This document shows positions 22,700-35,300 of a DNA stretch of 64,000 bases, piece by piece. Source of the stretch: Isoetes taiwanensis. Its lineage: Eukaryota > Streptophyta > Lycopodiopsida > Isoetales > Isoetaceae. Position 1 is the stretch's first letter; every line of letters begins with the position of its first letter. The position numbers and the translations under genes are program-made. The stretch is from contig JAJEKV010000015.1 in NCBI GenBank assembly GCA_021234155.1, positions 10,252,101-10,316,100 on the forward strand, in the 5' to 3' direction. The notes under the pieces were generated by a model. That model was given only the letters and a program-made list of their open reading frames with translations, did not search any database and was not told the DNA's origin.

Positions 22700-23010
22700 T
22701 TGTAGACGGTTTTGATCTTCATCAACACCCTACTCTTGCAAGTTGTGAGGCTTGTGCATTGGGCAAACAACACCGCAGATCTTTTACTCTCATTGGCTCT
22801 CGTGCCACTGCTCTTCTTGAACTAGTACACACGGATCTTTGTGGTCCAACTCATGTTCCTTCTCTTTCGGGTGCCTATTATTTTCTGACATTCATTGATG
22901 ATTTGAGCAGGAAAACATGGGTCTACTTCTTGAAGCAGAAATCTGATGCATTTGCCCATTTCCAAGAATGGAAAGCGCTTGTTGAGGTTCCAAGTAGCCC
23001 ATCGGATTAA
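22700..23010 (+). pseudogene. Copia integrase, first part
   Basis: Continues the polyprotein after the insertion: SCEACALGK supplies the two cysteines of the HHCC finger, LVHTDLCGP the first catalytic Asp of the DD(35)E core, and FLTFIDDLSRKTWVYFLKQK the following strand. The frame fails near 22990 and resumes in another phase at HRIKKLRSDNGGEF, so one indel separates it from the next segment. Confidence 0.9.
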
Positions 23011-24838
23011 GAAGCTCAGATCTGATAATGGTGGAGAATTTACCAGTCAAGCATTCAATCATTTTTGTGCTGATCATGGTATTGAGCGCCAACTTACCGA
23101 GCCTCATACTCCACAACATAATGGCGTTGCTGAACGGAAGAATCGCAGCATTGTTGACATGGCACGTTGCTTGCTCGCTCAATCCTCAGCACCCATTCAA
23201 TTTTGGGTTGAAGCAGTAAGGTTTTCAGTTTACCTTCTCAATAGATTGCCCACTGTTGCTGTGAAAAATCAGACTCCTGAACAAGCTTTCACTGGCATAA
23301 AGCCAAATTTGTCTCACTTGCGTGTCTTTGGATGTGCTGCCTTTATGCTTATTCCCAAAGCTAATCGTAAGAAACTTGAGCATACCAGCAAGAAAATGAT
23401 CTTTGTGGGTTTCTCGGACCAGTGCAAGCATGGTTATAGGCTGATTGATCCGGATACCAAGAAGCTTTGTGTTATTCGGGATGTTATTTTCCATGAAGAT
23501 GTTTCGGCATTTCAGCAAGGTTCAAAAACTCCTAATGTGGAATTTCTTGATATCTCTGCATGGATAACAGATGGTGCCATAGCTTCCAATCCATCGGACT
23601 CAGTTTCTGATATTCCAGCACCTGCAGTGGTCCTAGCACCTGCAGTGCTTACAGCACCTCTGTTTTCTGATCATGGCGCAGACCTTGACACATCCAATCA
23701 AGGAGGAGATCTTGATCCATCTGATCCAGGAGGTGATTTTGATCCTCCTGATCAAGGAGAAGTTGAAGAAGAACTTGGTCGAGGTAAAAGGAAACGTTTT
23801 CCTCCTCAAAGGTTTGCCTTCTATGCCGAAATTATGCCCAGCATTATGGAGTTTTGTGGTGCTGCTATTATCAGTGAACCCACCAGCTATCGTGAATGTG
23901 CTGCTGCACCTCATTGGCAGCAGGCAATGGACCATGAAATGGATTCTATTGTTCAAAATGGCACTTGGGATTTGGTTCCTCTTCCTCATGATAGGAAGGT
24001 CGTTGGTAACAAATGGGTCTACAAATGCAAACTCCATCCTGATAGCACCATCAGCAGCTACAAAGCACGCTTGGTTGCACAGGGTTTCAGTCAGCAATAT
24101 GGCATTGATTACTTGGAAACATTTTCTCCAGTAGTCAAAATGATGAGCATTCGCATTCTTCTTGCATTTGCTGCTCATTATAATCTTGAGGTTCATCAAA
24201 TAGATGTCAAAACAGCATTTCTTAATGGCAAACTTGATGAAGAAATATATATGAAGCAACCTCAGTGTTATGTCAAAGCTGGTGCTGAGCATTTAGTATG
24301 CAAATTGACGAAGGCACTTTATGGGTTAAAGCAAGCATCACGTGCTTGGTACAAGATCATAGATTCTTTCTTCAAAGACCAAGGATTCCAGCCTATTGAG
24401 GCTGATTCTAATCTCTACATCCGTCGTCAAGGCAAGTTCTTACTCATCATTGCTTTGTATATGGATGATTCCTTGCTCATAGGCAATAATAATGAGCACA
24501 TTGCTGAATTCAAGACAAAGCTTGCTGCTAAGTTTCCAATGGTAGACTTGGGTGAAGCTCGCTATTGTTTGGGTTTGCAAATTGCAAGAGACCGGAAAAA
24601 TGGGATTCTTCATATCTCTCAAAAGAAGTACATTGAAGAAATGCTTGAGCGCTTTGGCATCGCTGATCGCAATCCATCTAAAGTTCCTATGACTCCAGGT
24701 ACTCTTCTCACTAAGAAATATTGTCCACAATCTGATGCTGAACGTCTTTCTATGGCAAAAGTTCCATTTCGGCAATTGATTGGCAGCCTCATGTATTGCA
24801 TGGTTGCACCAGACCCGATATTGCATTTGCTGTTATAG
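22985..24838 (+). pseudogene. Copia integrase (rest) and reverse transcriptase
   Basis: RSDNGGEF holds the second Asp and HNGVAERKNR the Glu of the DDE triad. The GKxxx chromodomain-like linker and the acidic DPSDPGGDFDPPDQG repeats follow. RT begins at ARLVAQGFSQQYGIDY with TFSPVVKM, HQIDVKTAFLNG (first Asp), LYGLKQASRAW and the active site ALYMDDSLL (copia elements more often have YVDD). The frame stops at 24838 after a shift near 24810, within the conserved CTRPDIAFAV motif. Confidence 0.92.
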
Positions 24839-25458
24839 CTCTCAGCCAATTTTCAGCAGATCCAGGTCATAAGCATTGGGAAATGGCCAAGCACATTCTC
24901 CGCTACTTAAAGGGCACTGCTGATTATGGCCTTACATATCGCAGCACTAGTGATGCTTTTTCATTGCTGACATATAGTGATTCCTCACTTAGCGATGTGA
25001 TAGACAACTCCAGGTCCACATCTGGCATTTGTTTTCTGCTTGCCAATGCTGCCATTGCTTGGATCAGCAAGAAACAAGGGCATGTCTCTCTTTCATCCAC
25101 TGAAGCAGAGTATGTTGCAGCATCTACAACAGCCCGTGAGATCATTAGTTTCAAGGACTTTCTTGCCGGCATTGGGCAACGCACTCCTGGACCAGCAAGG
25201 ATGCTCATGGATAACAAAGGTGGCATTGATTGGTGCTCCTCTGAAGTTCGACATCCAAAATCTAAGCATGTTCCCAAGCATTATCATTTTGTAAGGGACC
25301 TTGTGGCTGATAAGCAGGTTCAGATTGAGCATGTTCCTACACGGGACAATACCGCAGATCTCTTGACTAAGCCTTTGGCTCGTGAGCTCTTTGAGCGACA
25401 TCGACTTGGTATTGGTCTTGACAGATTCCAGATCTCATCTCCAGGAGGAGGAGGTTGA
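24796..25458 (+). pseudogene. Copia RNase H and C-terminus
   Basis: Starts in the CTRPDIAFAV motif, then HWEMAKHILRYLKGT, LLTYSDSSLSD (catalytic Asp), KKQGHVSLSSTEAEYVA (Glu), MDNKG and the VPTRDNTADLLTKPL signature. It ends at the stop 34 bp before the 3' LTR. It is intact in itself but cut from RT by a single frame shift. Confidence 0.93.
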
Positions 25459-25481
25459 GCATGGAGATGGTGACCTCTCAT

Positions 25482-25491
25482 CAAGGAGGAG
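25482..25491 (+). promoter_or_regulatory. Polypurine tract
   Basis: AAGGAGGAG-type purine run immediately before the 3' LTR, the plus-strand primer site. Confidence 0.8.
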
Positions 25492-25801
25492 TGTCAAGAT
25501 ATATGATATCGAGATCACCATCTTGCTGCTAGACGTGATGTATCAGCACTTACAACACTTATAGCACTTACAGCACTAAGCACCTTATCAGAGTCTAGCA
25601 ACGGCCCACCACTTGTCATAATTAGCGACGGCATAATTAGGAGTGGTTGGTGACGGGAGCAATTAATATTGCCTGCCCTTTGTATATCTTGTATTCTCAC
25701 ATACGTTCAATACAATTTCAATTTGCCTTTGTTTTGGGAGCTTGCGCTCTCGGATATTGGTGTGCATCCCCTTCTCTCCCTTTCTTGGTGCAACCTTGAC
25801 G
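25492..25801 (+). repeat. 3' LTR of the Ty1/copia element (310 bp)
   Basis: Starts TGTCAAG and ends TTGACG, where the final A of the expected CA is changed to G. It differs from the 5' LTR by five transitions. Confidence 0.95.
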
Positions 25802-25806
25802 AGAAG
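25802..25806. repeat. Copia target-site duplication, right copy
   Basis: AGAAG, matching 18656-18660. Confidence 0.75.
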
Positions 25807-25930
25807 AGTAATAGTATCACTCGAGTTAACAATTTTGATACCCTTAACATCTATTGAATGATCTAGACAAACTCAAAGAATGGAGCTTTTATCCAGGTTC
25901 AGATAAATACCATGGACGAGGTTCATGTGA
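25807..25930 (-). mobile_element. Continuation of the lineage 2 LINE beyond the copia insertion
   Basis: Reading leftwards gives LNLDKSSIL, then after one stop GIKIVNSSDTITLL, which joins in frame to GLPIGINNSSKG across the copia element. This is the NxxKS-to-LLG region that follows the RT active site. Upstream of about 25930 the similarity fades. Confidence 0.6.
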
Positions 25931-26559
25931 AAACGAAACCTCAAGGTACTCTTTTATCTTACAACTTGAAGATAGCTAAATGTGAGTACAGATTCATCAA
26001 AGCCAATGGAATCTGAGTGGATACAGCAAAAAAAAGGCGCAAGAATATGTCTAAGCACATGCTCTGGTTGTCCAACTTGGAGTGCACAGGTCTATTTAGA
26101 CATATGTGGGAAGAAATAAAAAGGCTAGAAGAGATTTATCATTGAGAGTTTGGGTTAAGCAACAAATACCAAATGTTATGCCACTTGCTTGAATAAGATT
26201 GATACCCTTAGAAGTTTAAGCTCCTTGTCAGACTCTTGGCTATCTTGGTCGGATAAAAAATATGAAACCTAGTAGGCTTCCATACCTTGTTGTATTAGAA
26301 CCTTCAATGCAGACATGCACAGATTGGTATAAGCAGCTTGTACTCTAGGCAGAGCAACTGGGGAGTGACATGGATAATTTGCTAGATACTAGGTAAACAT
26401 GATAGACTTTGTCATAAAGAAAGTGATTAGAAAGTTAGTGGTCCATGTGCGGGGTGAAGATGGACTTAAATTCCATGCTAATATATGTTGAGCAAGAATA
26501 CTTGTATGGGAAGGAAAAAATGGCACCTTATCGCAGTAATGAGGTTTCCTCATAGGGTG
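25931..26559. other. Decayed repeat debris, unassigned
   Basis: No usable frame. It lies between two LINE remnants and is probably older repeat sequence. Confidence 0.35.
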
Positions 26560-26760
26560 GAGACTGGGATGGGGCAGTTAGAGGGAAGTGGTAGAGGATG
26601 AGCATCACGCTTTTCTGGATTGCCCTAAGTTCATGGAATTACGAGTTAAATTTGGTCTTCACACAACATTCTTCGAAGGATTTTTTATGATGGAACCATC
26701 AAAGATTAGAGACTACCTCCAAGATTAATGGAGCCATAGAGACCTTAAAATTGATCTTGT
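26560..26760 (+). pseudogene. Fragment of a LINE RT zinc-binding tail
   Basis: A plus-strand frame at 26591-26654 reads VEDEHHAFLDCPKFMELR, typical of the region around the RVT zinc motif of plant LINEs. It is too short to assign and unlike the two main lineages here. It lies just before the poly(T) end of the next element. Confidence 0.4.
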
Positions 26761-26784
26761 TAAGTTTGTGGAATCATCATAACT

Positions 26785-29480
26785 TTTTTTTTTTTTTTAT
26801 GAACGTGGACCTTTATTACTCAAAAGAATACAAAGAGTAAATGGGGGACTCAAAACCCAGTGGAGAAGATGTCCACTAGAGCAACACTACCCACCACATA
26901 CATAACATAGAAAAGCAGAGAATACATATCACCACGAGCACAACGGTTTGCTATGAGTAGGTCTGAATCTGAAGATATTGCTGACGTCATCCTTTAGGAA
27001 GAACACGTGTACGCCTTCACAATGCGACTACGAGCATCGCTAAGCACTGGCGTATCTGAAAAGACCTGTCTCTTGAAAATGAGGAGTTTTCGTCTCTTCC
27101 AGATGGACCAGATGATCCAAGCAGATGCTAAGTGGAAAGCCCTCTTTGCCAACTTGTCCCAAGAACTAGGATAGACTGACAATAGGACCTGCTGACTATT
27201 CAAGTCACAATGCAAAAGACTCAAAAGCCACTGCCAAGCAAGTTGAACATGGTGACATAAGAAAAAGCAGTGCTCAATTGTCTCATCCCTCTGCATGCAA
27301 AGAGGGCAGATCACAGAGACTTCTGGACAAAATCGATGAACAACAGTGTTTTCCGCGTGCATCTATGAGTGATCTGCCACCATAAAATAGATAGCTTAGG
27401 ATGGAGCAATTTACCCCATACCCATCGCCAGACTGCTTTACGATGAGGCTCAGGGATAATTAAAGGCCACTTTGGTGATGGAGGTAACACTTCAGGATGA
27501 AGCAGGACCACATACATCGAGTGCACCAGGTGCTCCTCTTTAACACTGCCATGAACCACCCAGAGCTGGAGAGCCACGTCTTGTGGGTGTGGAGGAAGTG
27601 TAGCAACTACTTTTTTCCAAATGCCACGGTCCCAAGGAAGGAGGAGGAACTTCAATTTGAACTCATTCCACGTCAACAATCTTGTCTCATTATACCATGC
27701 AGATACCGTGAGCACACCTGTTGCTCGCCACCGACGTTGTGTCAATGGATGGACAGAAGAGACCAGGGGACAATCTGCCTGGCCGTCAGCCAAAGGGATC
27801 CACCAGCAACTGGCTGTAGGATCTATGTGGGCCATTGGATGGAACTGAAACAAAGTGCGCACAATCTCCCAAGCATCTAGCAATCCCTTGAGGAAAGGAG
27901 ATGCATTAGGATAAGGAGAAAGTGGATAGAATAATGCCCATGGGAGGAGTGGCTTAATGGATGAAGAGCCAAAGGAAATGCACATCTGTAAAGACTGGTG
28001 AATGAGACGCAGACTTGGAGAATTATCAGCATTATTTAGAATTCGCCATCTGAACTTAGAAATCAGCACCTTGCTCTGGAGAAGAAAGTGAATCATCCCC
28101 ATTCCCCCACAAAGTTTAGGCATAATGCACTTCGCCCAACTAATTTTAACATCAGCTCCTTCCTCAGTGCCACCCCAGATGAAGTTTCTGACAGTACGAA
28201 CAATGAGCTGCATCTTTGTCTGCGGTGCCAGCAAGATAGATGCCATATAGACATGTGTACCACTCAGAACTGACTTTGCCACAGTTACACAACCAGCCAT
28301 GGATAATTTAGTCGTGGACCACCAGAACAAATGCCTTTCCAACCCCTTAATAATGACATCCCACGCGTCTCCAGATGAGAGGTGTATACCAACTGGAATG
28401 CCCAGAAGCCTAGTTGCCTTCCCATGAGGAAGAACCTTCCATAAAAATGCAACCACAGAAGATGGCACTGGAGAGTCTAGAGCCCACAAGGCAGTACACT
28501 TTTGCCATCCCATAAAGATACCAGAAGCCAAAGAGAAACTGTTTAACAAGGAATTGGCATTCTGCAAATTCTGCTCATCAGCCATTAAGAACAAGAAAGT
28601 GTCATCTGCGTACTGATTATAAATCTCTTGTGAACCATTATTCATGGGAAGACCATGCAGGATGCCTTCTTGCACTGCAAGAGAGAATACCTGAGAAAGA
28701 ATCTCCGCCACAATTGTAAAAAGCAGCGGTGCCAAACGATAGCCCTGGCAAATGCCACGTCCTACCTGAAAAAATGTCGATGGTTCTCTTTGAAAAAGAA
28801 CTGAAGAACGAGCAGAATAATGAAGTTTCATAACGTCTGTTGTGAACTGGGCACCAAAACCAAGATGTACAAGGCACTGTTCCAAGAAACTCCAGTCAAC
28901 ACTGTCATATGCTTTTGCAAAATCCAGCTTCAAGTATACAATGGGGTAACCATGCATTCTAGCCCAATAGAGGCCCTCATATGCTGTTGCCACATTATTC
29001 ACGATACACCGGCGAGGCAAGAAACCTGACTGTGCGGAAGAGATGGACTCAGTAAGCATGCCACAAAGCTTCTGAGCAAAAGCTTTAGCAAAGATCTTGT
29101 ACACTGAGGACAACCAAGATAATGGGGCGCCAATATGAAATGGAAGAGGGATCCTTACATTTTGGAATAAGGGAGATGCCACCAGAGTTGAGGATTTTGT
29201 CCAGGTGCCTCTGTCTTTTAAAATCCCTGAAAGCATCATACACATCTGCACCAAGCCAATCCCAATACGCCTGGAAAAATTCCACCGGAATACCATCAAG
29301 ACCCGGACACTTGCCCCTCTTGAGAGAAAATGTAGCTTCAGCTAAATCATTTTGGCTGATCTTAGCCTCTAAAGTGGCCCTTTGCTCATTGGTGACTATA
29401 AGATGAACTTTAGCAAGCAAAACCACTTGAAAATCTGACTGAAAGGGAAGACGTCGAGCAATGAAGAAAGCTGAAAAGTA
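26785..29480 (-). mobile_element. LINE lineage 1, RT half, interrupted at its upstream side by another LINE
   Basis: A T run at about 26785-26799 is the 3' poly(A) tail. Leftward frames are: 29489-29085 (RT N-terminus, GKCPGLDGIPVEFFQ), 29299-27311 (662 codons, RT core with NQYADDTFLFL at about 28619-28602 and LLGIPVGIH) and 27362-26994 (zinc motif CPLCMQRDETIEHCFFLC, then SAWIIWSIWKRRKL). Two frame shifts separate the pieces. The endonuclease part resumes at 36652 on the far side of a 7.1-kb LINE. Confidence 0.88.
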
Positions 29481-29494
29481 ATTATGCAAAAAGC
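29480..29494. repeat. 15-bp target-site duplication, left copy
   Basis: AATTATGCAAAAAGC, repeated at 36637-36651. Confidence 0.9.
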
Positions 29495-29602
29495 AAGGCT
29501 AGGTTAAATTTTGCTTTGTTCGGGATGCTATGAAGTGCCTACTGCTCGCGCCCTCCTCCACCGACTCACCCCTGAGGATTTGCAAGGAAATTTGCACCCC
29601 CG

Positions 29603-30028
29603 ATGGATGAGGCCTTGCTAGAGGCTGTTCTCCAGGGGTTGGGTTTCCCCCAAATTCCTTGGGATCATCACGATTCGGTGTTGACCATAGAAAATTTGAT
29701 AAGATTAGCTGTAGAAACAAGCTCAAGAGTTGGTTTCTGTAGGATAAGTTTTAATTTCTATTATCTTTGCATCCTGTGTTTTGACAGAGTGGGATCCATA
29801 AGAGTTACAACGCATAATTCTCAGCCTTTCCTGGGAAACAGCTTTGAAAGAAACCTCTTCCTTATGAACTGTCCTGTGGATTTTGGAGTCGAACCTATTT
29901 ATCACTGGGCCTCTTTCTTTGATATGGAACCAGCAAGAACAATTCAAAAATCGACACAGTGGTTTGGAGGTTTTCGATCGCCAACTAGAATCTCTGTCAG
30001 TTCTGGGGTTCTGTGCTGCGGTACATAG
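29603..30028 (+). other. Possible ORF0 in the LINE 5' region
   Basis: A 141-codon frame begins 108 bp from the element start (MDEALLEAVLQGLGFPQIPW). It has no family I recognise. It could be an upstream ORF, part of ORF1 before a shift, or chance. Confidence 0.25.
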
Positions 30029-30231
30029 ATTTTCAGTGAAAATTGCCCCCTGCCATTTCTTGTTTTGCCGTTTCTTGATTTCCGTGCTTCTTTTTCCTTT
30101 TGATTGGACTCATCCCTTTCCATGATAGATTCTGGGTAGGGCCTGCAGGCCCTGTCAGGTTCCTTCGAATTCAGCCCCTCCCCTTGATTTGACCTCTCTG
30201 TGTTTTTCTTCCCGACTCCCCTGTTCCGGCT

Positions 30232-32020
30232 ATGTCGCTCTCTCGAATCTTTTCCAAACCTCTCTTTTCCAAAAATCTTTTTGGCCTCCATCATCCAGCT
30301 CGTGACTTCCTTCCCAGCTCGACCAGAGTTAACCCAGCCATGACTGATAGGCAGGAAGCGATTTCCTCCCGAGTCAAGGCTCTGGCCATCAAACCTGGAG
30401 AGGATATTGATATCAGGTATATCGCCAAATTGGAGCAGAACAAAGATAGTGATTGGATGCAGATTAAGGAGCTTGGTGCCCACTTCAACCTCTTGAAAAC
30501 CCAGCAGAAAGCAACCGCTATTATCATGGATTTGATGAAAGATGGAGAGGTTTCCCAAGGTTTCGAAGAGCAGAAAAAAAATGAGTCTGATTTCTCAGCT
30601 GGCAGGTCCGATGACAAAAGATTCGCCTTCAACACTCTGGACAAAATCCAGCATCTTGATCTTTTGCTCACCTTTAATTGACCATCAAGTTAGGCCATTC
30701 TTCCCAGAACTGCTGCAGTTTGAAGAATGGGGTCTTTCGAACAAGCATGGATGAGCTTAAGTTGAGAGCAAACAAATGCTATCAGAAACTTTGTTCCAAT
30801 GCAGGATGGAGCAAAGTTTCTTTTAAAATAGTGGAAAGATGGGCTGAAACCTTTCCCTGTGTTGCCAAAAAATGGAATAAAGATTTTAAATACTTCACAG
30901 AGGCAGCCCTTCCAGATGTTGTTGTCACCCTTGAAGATATTATAGCAAAGTACCAATCAGCGAGCTGCCGTTCCTCAGCTCCATTGGCTGCAAGTGTATA
31001 GACAAGAATGGCTATTTTATCCCAGAAGAAGCTGTCAACTGCACCTGCCCAAATTGTACCGAATTCAAGAATGCAAGTTTGAATGGAATCAAGTACAAAG
31101 AAAAAGCAAACAAAGTGTGGGTTGAGGTCCCGATTCTTGGTAAAGTCGACTAGATAAAAAGTAGCCTCTCTTACTCTGAAATTGTTCAAAACTCTGTTTC
31201 TAAAATTTCAGAAAATAAAATAGAAAAAGATTTCTATGCAAGTACTAATTCTACTGCAGAGAATTTGGTCACTCATCCAACTATGGTCAATATCCCTGCT
31301 CTTCTCGATCTTTCTTCTATCCGTGACCACTCAGCCTCTAATATTTTTTTGGACAGAGGTCTCATTATTCATTTTCCCGACTCCTGCCCTGCTCCTAGTG
31401 AAGTCAAGTTCCTCCATTCTGAAACTGGACACCAAGACCTTCCAGGTCATTTGCCAAGATAGCTATTATGCTAGTACCATGCTCAAAAAGAAAATCAAAA
31501 GTTTTGGCAAGCATATGGTCTACATTATGAAATGGTTCCCTGATTTTGTCCCAGGTGATCATTCTAATATTTCCATTGTAACCTGGGCTAAATTCCCAAA
31601 TTTACCCCCCTCTTTATGGACTCCCAACCATCTTAGAGCTATTGGAAACCACCTCGGCCAAGTCTTGGATATTAGCATCCCCCAAACCAAATTTCCCTCT
31701 ATCTGTCTCTCCAACTCCATCTCCTCAGATTGGTCTCCTTCCGTGAATATCAAGATCTCTGACCTCAAGCATTTGGAAATTCAGATCAGCTTTAGTAATG
31801 TCCCCCATTCTGCCTTCAAAACAGAGGTAGATGAAGAGACTGCCAAGAAGAGCAATCAAGTCCAGCCCGAAGTCAAACAATTGTGGATTCAAAAATCAAA
31901 ATCGAGTCAAAGCATCCCCTCTGAGAAGGGGAAGGAAGAATGCAGCAGCAGTAGCAGAAAGGTCAGCAAAATTCCAGCTGATCTTCCTATTGATGATCTC
32001 AAAGGTTTGATTCTCAATTA
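30232..32020 (+). pseudogene. LINE ORF1, DUF4283-type, broken
   Basis: Pieces in shifting frames: 30232-30681 (helical, SSRVKALAIKPGEDIDIRYI), then about 30747-31001 (MDELKLRANKCYQKLC), then 31236-32021. The last part contains the DUF4283 core with VICQDSYYAS, VTWAKFPNLPPSLWTPNHLR and IGNHLGQVLDISIP near 31570-31680. This is the RNA-binding-like region found in ORF1 of many plant LINEs. A Ser/Lys-rich C-terminus follows. At least two shifts and one stop break it. Confidence 0.65.
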
Positions 32021-32373
32021 GGCTCCCTCGAGCTCTATACAGAAGCCTTCCGCTCTGATAAAAAGCAGACCCACTATACCCAATCTTTTGATTTTGTTCA
32101 ATATCAAGTTAGATTTTAGTTCTAACCCCAAGATTCTGACTATGAGTATTCGTGAAAGCGATCAAAGTCAAACCAGATCTCTGACTTCTCTCAACAGAAC
32201 CGAGCAGCAGAGCAGTGTTAGCATCAAAGAAATCCCCACTGAAGAAGAATGGAATCAAGTTATCAACAGGAAGAAGAAAAAACACAAATCTTCGAATGCT
32301 GATGCTATGAAGACCCCGACTAGAAGAAGGCCCAGGGAGCATCTCTCTCCTTACAAATCCCCTTTATTTAATA

Positions 32374-35300
32374 ATGAATAGCTCCCTTAATGTTATAACT
32401 TGGAATCTTCAAGGTATAAATGATTCCAGCAAAAGGGATAGACTTAAAGTTTGCCTCTCCTCTCTTGTCCCTGATTTTCTTCTCCTTCAGGAGCATAAGC
32501 TTCATGATGCTGACTTTAGTTCTAAAATTGCTAGGACTCTCACTCCTGGCATGGAGATTTGGGCCCTCTCGGCCAATAACAGTTCAGGTGGGGTTGCAAT
32601 CTGCTGGAAAAAGAGTCTTAACATCACTGATCAATATATGGTCAATGACAATTCAGGTAGATGGCAGAACCTCAGAATTGCCATCATCAACATTTATGCT
32701 TACAATAATCCAACTGAGAGAACGGATATCTGGAACAAGATCAGAAACAACTTAAACAATACTGAGGTTGACGATATTATTATGGGAGGAGATTTCAACA
32801 TGGTTACTCATAGTTTCATGAGAAATTGTAACTTTAGGCCTCTTTCTCCGGAAGAATCTAACTCCTCGTCTGACCTGATCTCTCTAAATAACCTTACTTT
32901 AGCCAGAACCTCCCCAAATGATTTCAGCTGGTCCGATCGTAGAATCAATCCGATCTGCTGCCTTCACGACACATTTTATTTAAGTGAAAACTTCTGGAAT
33001 TCCAGCGGAAGAGTCACTAATTTGAAAGGTTATACGCTCGCCGATCACTTCCCTCAGCTTATCTCCATTCAAAGGATTAGTGAGGCAGCTACCAAGAGGA
33101 ATTCCTACTTCAAATTAAATGTTCAGCTGATCAACCATCCAGATTTTAAAGATATCATCTTGGAGGTGGTTGACTCTACTGCCAAGCCTTATGGCAGCTA
33201 TGGTTGGATGTCTTGGTGGTGCAACCTTGCCAAGTTAATAAAAAACAAGCTAAAAATTTGGGGGAAAGATATCCATATTGCCAAGATGACCCATTTGAAC
33301 AACCTTATAAATCTTCTCCCTAATGCTGTTGGGGAAGACTACAACAGAATTAAGTTAGAAACTGAAGCTGAAGAGTTAAGGATTGCTGCAGGGTGGAGAC
33401 TCAAATCTAAGATCATTGAGCTCAAGGAGGATGAGAGAGCCCACTCCAAATACTTTTTTGTCAAGGCCAAAGGCAGAACTAAGAGGAACCATATTGACGA
33501 GGTTATAGTTAATGGTATTAAAATTAACGGGGATGACAACCTCAAAATTGCTGCCACTAACCATTTTACTAATATCATGGGTACCATTGCAGATACAAAC
33601 CAACAGGATAGCGATAATTTTATTAAAATGGAAGAAAGAGTTACCCAGGAACAGAATATTGCTCTAACCTGTCTCTTTTCTCTTGAAGATCTCAGCCAAG
33701 TGGTTAATGGCATGGAGAATGGTAAATCCCCGGGACCAGACGGTCTTCCAACAGAATTTTTTAAAGCTACCTGGGATATTTTGGGACCCTACATTCTGAA
33801 TGTTGCCAACGAGTTCCTCATGAGGAAAAAGATGGATGAAAGAATCAACACCAGCTTCATCACTTTGATCCCAAAAATTTCTGAACCCATCTCCTTCTCG
33901 GATTATAGACATATTTCTTTAATTAATGTCATTTACAAGATTATTTCAGGAGCCATCACTCAAAGGCTTAAAGAGGTTTTGAATAATATTATCAGTCACA
34001 GCCAATCGGCTTATTTGAAAGGAAGGAATATCCTGGACAATGTTGCTACTGCAGCTCTCGGCCTCAGATGGGCAAAAGATTCCAATCAGGAGATTGCTCT
34101 CCTCAAGCTGGACATTACTAAAGCATTCGACACGGTCAACTGGAACTTCCTCAGACTCTGCTGCAGTAAACTAGGCTTCAGCACCAATTCGATCAACCTT
34201 TTTACAGCAATTCTCAATAACTCCTCTTCCTCGGTTTTTATTAATGGTGAATGTAGTCCCTTCTTCAACATTAGAAGAGGAGTCAAGCAGGGCTGCCCCC
34301 TTGCCCCATTTCTCTTTATCATAGTGATGGAAGCCCTCCATAGCAGCTTTCAAGCAGCAAAAGAGGAGGGTACAATAACAGGTTTGTATCTCCCTGCAAA
34401 TGATATGACTGATCAATTCTTAAATGGACATTTTGCAGATGACACCTTCATCCTTATATCCATGGATCTCCAATCGATTAATCAGGCCAAGGAGATTTTA
34501 AATGCCTTCGGGACCTGTTCTGGCTGCAAAATTAATCCTACTAAATCCAAGATCACTTCCCATAACCCGGATCTTGGAGCTCAGGCTGCCACTCTCCTTG
34601 ATTGCAGTTTTAACCTCCCGAATGCTCATTCCAAGCTTTTAGGCATCCCTTTTGCTATCCGATCTAATGCTGCTGACCTATGGAATAACATCATTGAGAA
34701 ATTCTATCACAAAGTTGACACTCTCAACTCCAAGTTCCTTTCTAAAGCTGGTCGGGCTATCCTAGCAAACTCAGTCATTGCCTCAACCCATGTCTATCAA
34801 TCCTCCTTCATTCTTGCTCCTAAGGAAGTCTACAGAAAGCTTCAAGTAATTCTTGGGTGATTTATTTCCTGTGGCAGCAATAGAAAGTGCTGGACTCCAG
34901 TCTCTATGGATGAATGCTGCAAACCCAGGTTCATGGGAGGGTTAGGCATCATCAATATTGAGAAGCATGCCACAGCCCTGGCAGCAAAGTACTTCTTCAG
35001 GGCCATTACCGACAATATTCAGCACCCGGTTACAGTCCTTATCAAGCACTACATCCTCATGGAACATCAAAATGCTGCTCCTGGATGCAGCCTTTTTCGA
35101 ATTCAAAATTCCTATCAACTGTCCTCCTTTGATAAGGAAATGGATTACGGCTTGGCAGCAGGTAAAAGGAATGTATTCATGGAAGAAAGGTATTTCCCTT
35201 TCTCAAAATATATTCTGGAATCCTTACCTCCTTGGAGAAAACAACACCCATTGTCTTATCAGAAATTTCCCAGATCAAGCGAAACTGTGGCAAGACAAAG

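Larger units (their letters stand above)
18661..25801 (+). mobile_element. Ty1/copia LTR retrotransposon with a nested insertion
   Basis: Complete LTR-PBS-gag-pro-int-RT-RNaseH-PPT-LTR order, Pseudoviridae type. TSD AGAAG lies on both sides. The 3' LTR ends CG instead of CA. The coding region has a 2.2-kb insertion (about 20458-22699) and two shifts (about 22990 and 24810), so it cannot make a full polyprotein. It sits inside the minus-strand lineage 2 LINE. High LTR identity points to a fairly recent insertion. Confidence 0.93.

Noticed and set aside
27497-28273. Plus-strand frames in this interval
   Set aside because: Shadows of the minus-strand LINE reverse transcriptase, which has clear motifs.
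29944-30558. 204-residue minus-strand frame
   Set aside because: It lies antisense to the 5' region and ORF1 of the plus-strand LINE and has no family features.
34858-34860. Selenocysteine or programmed read-through at TGA
   Set aside because: No supporting element; the LINE carries other disabling changes, so a point mutation is sufficient.
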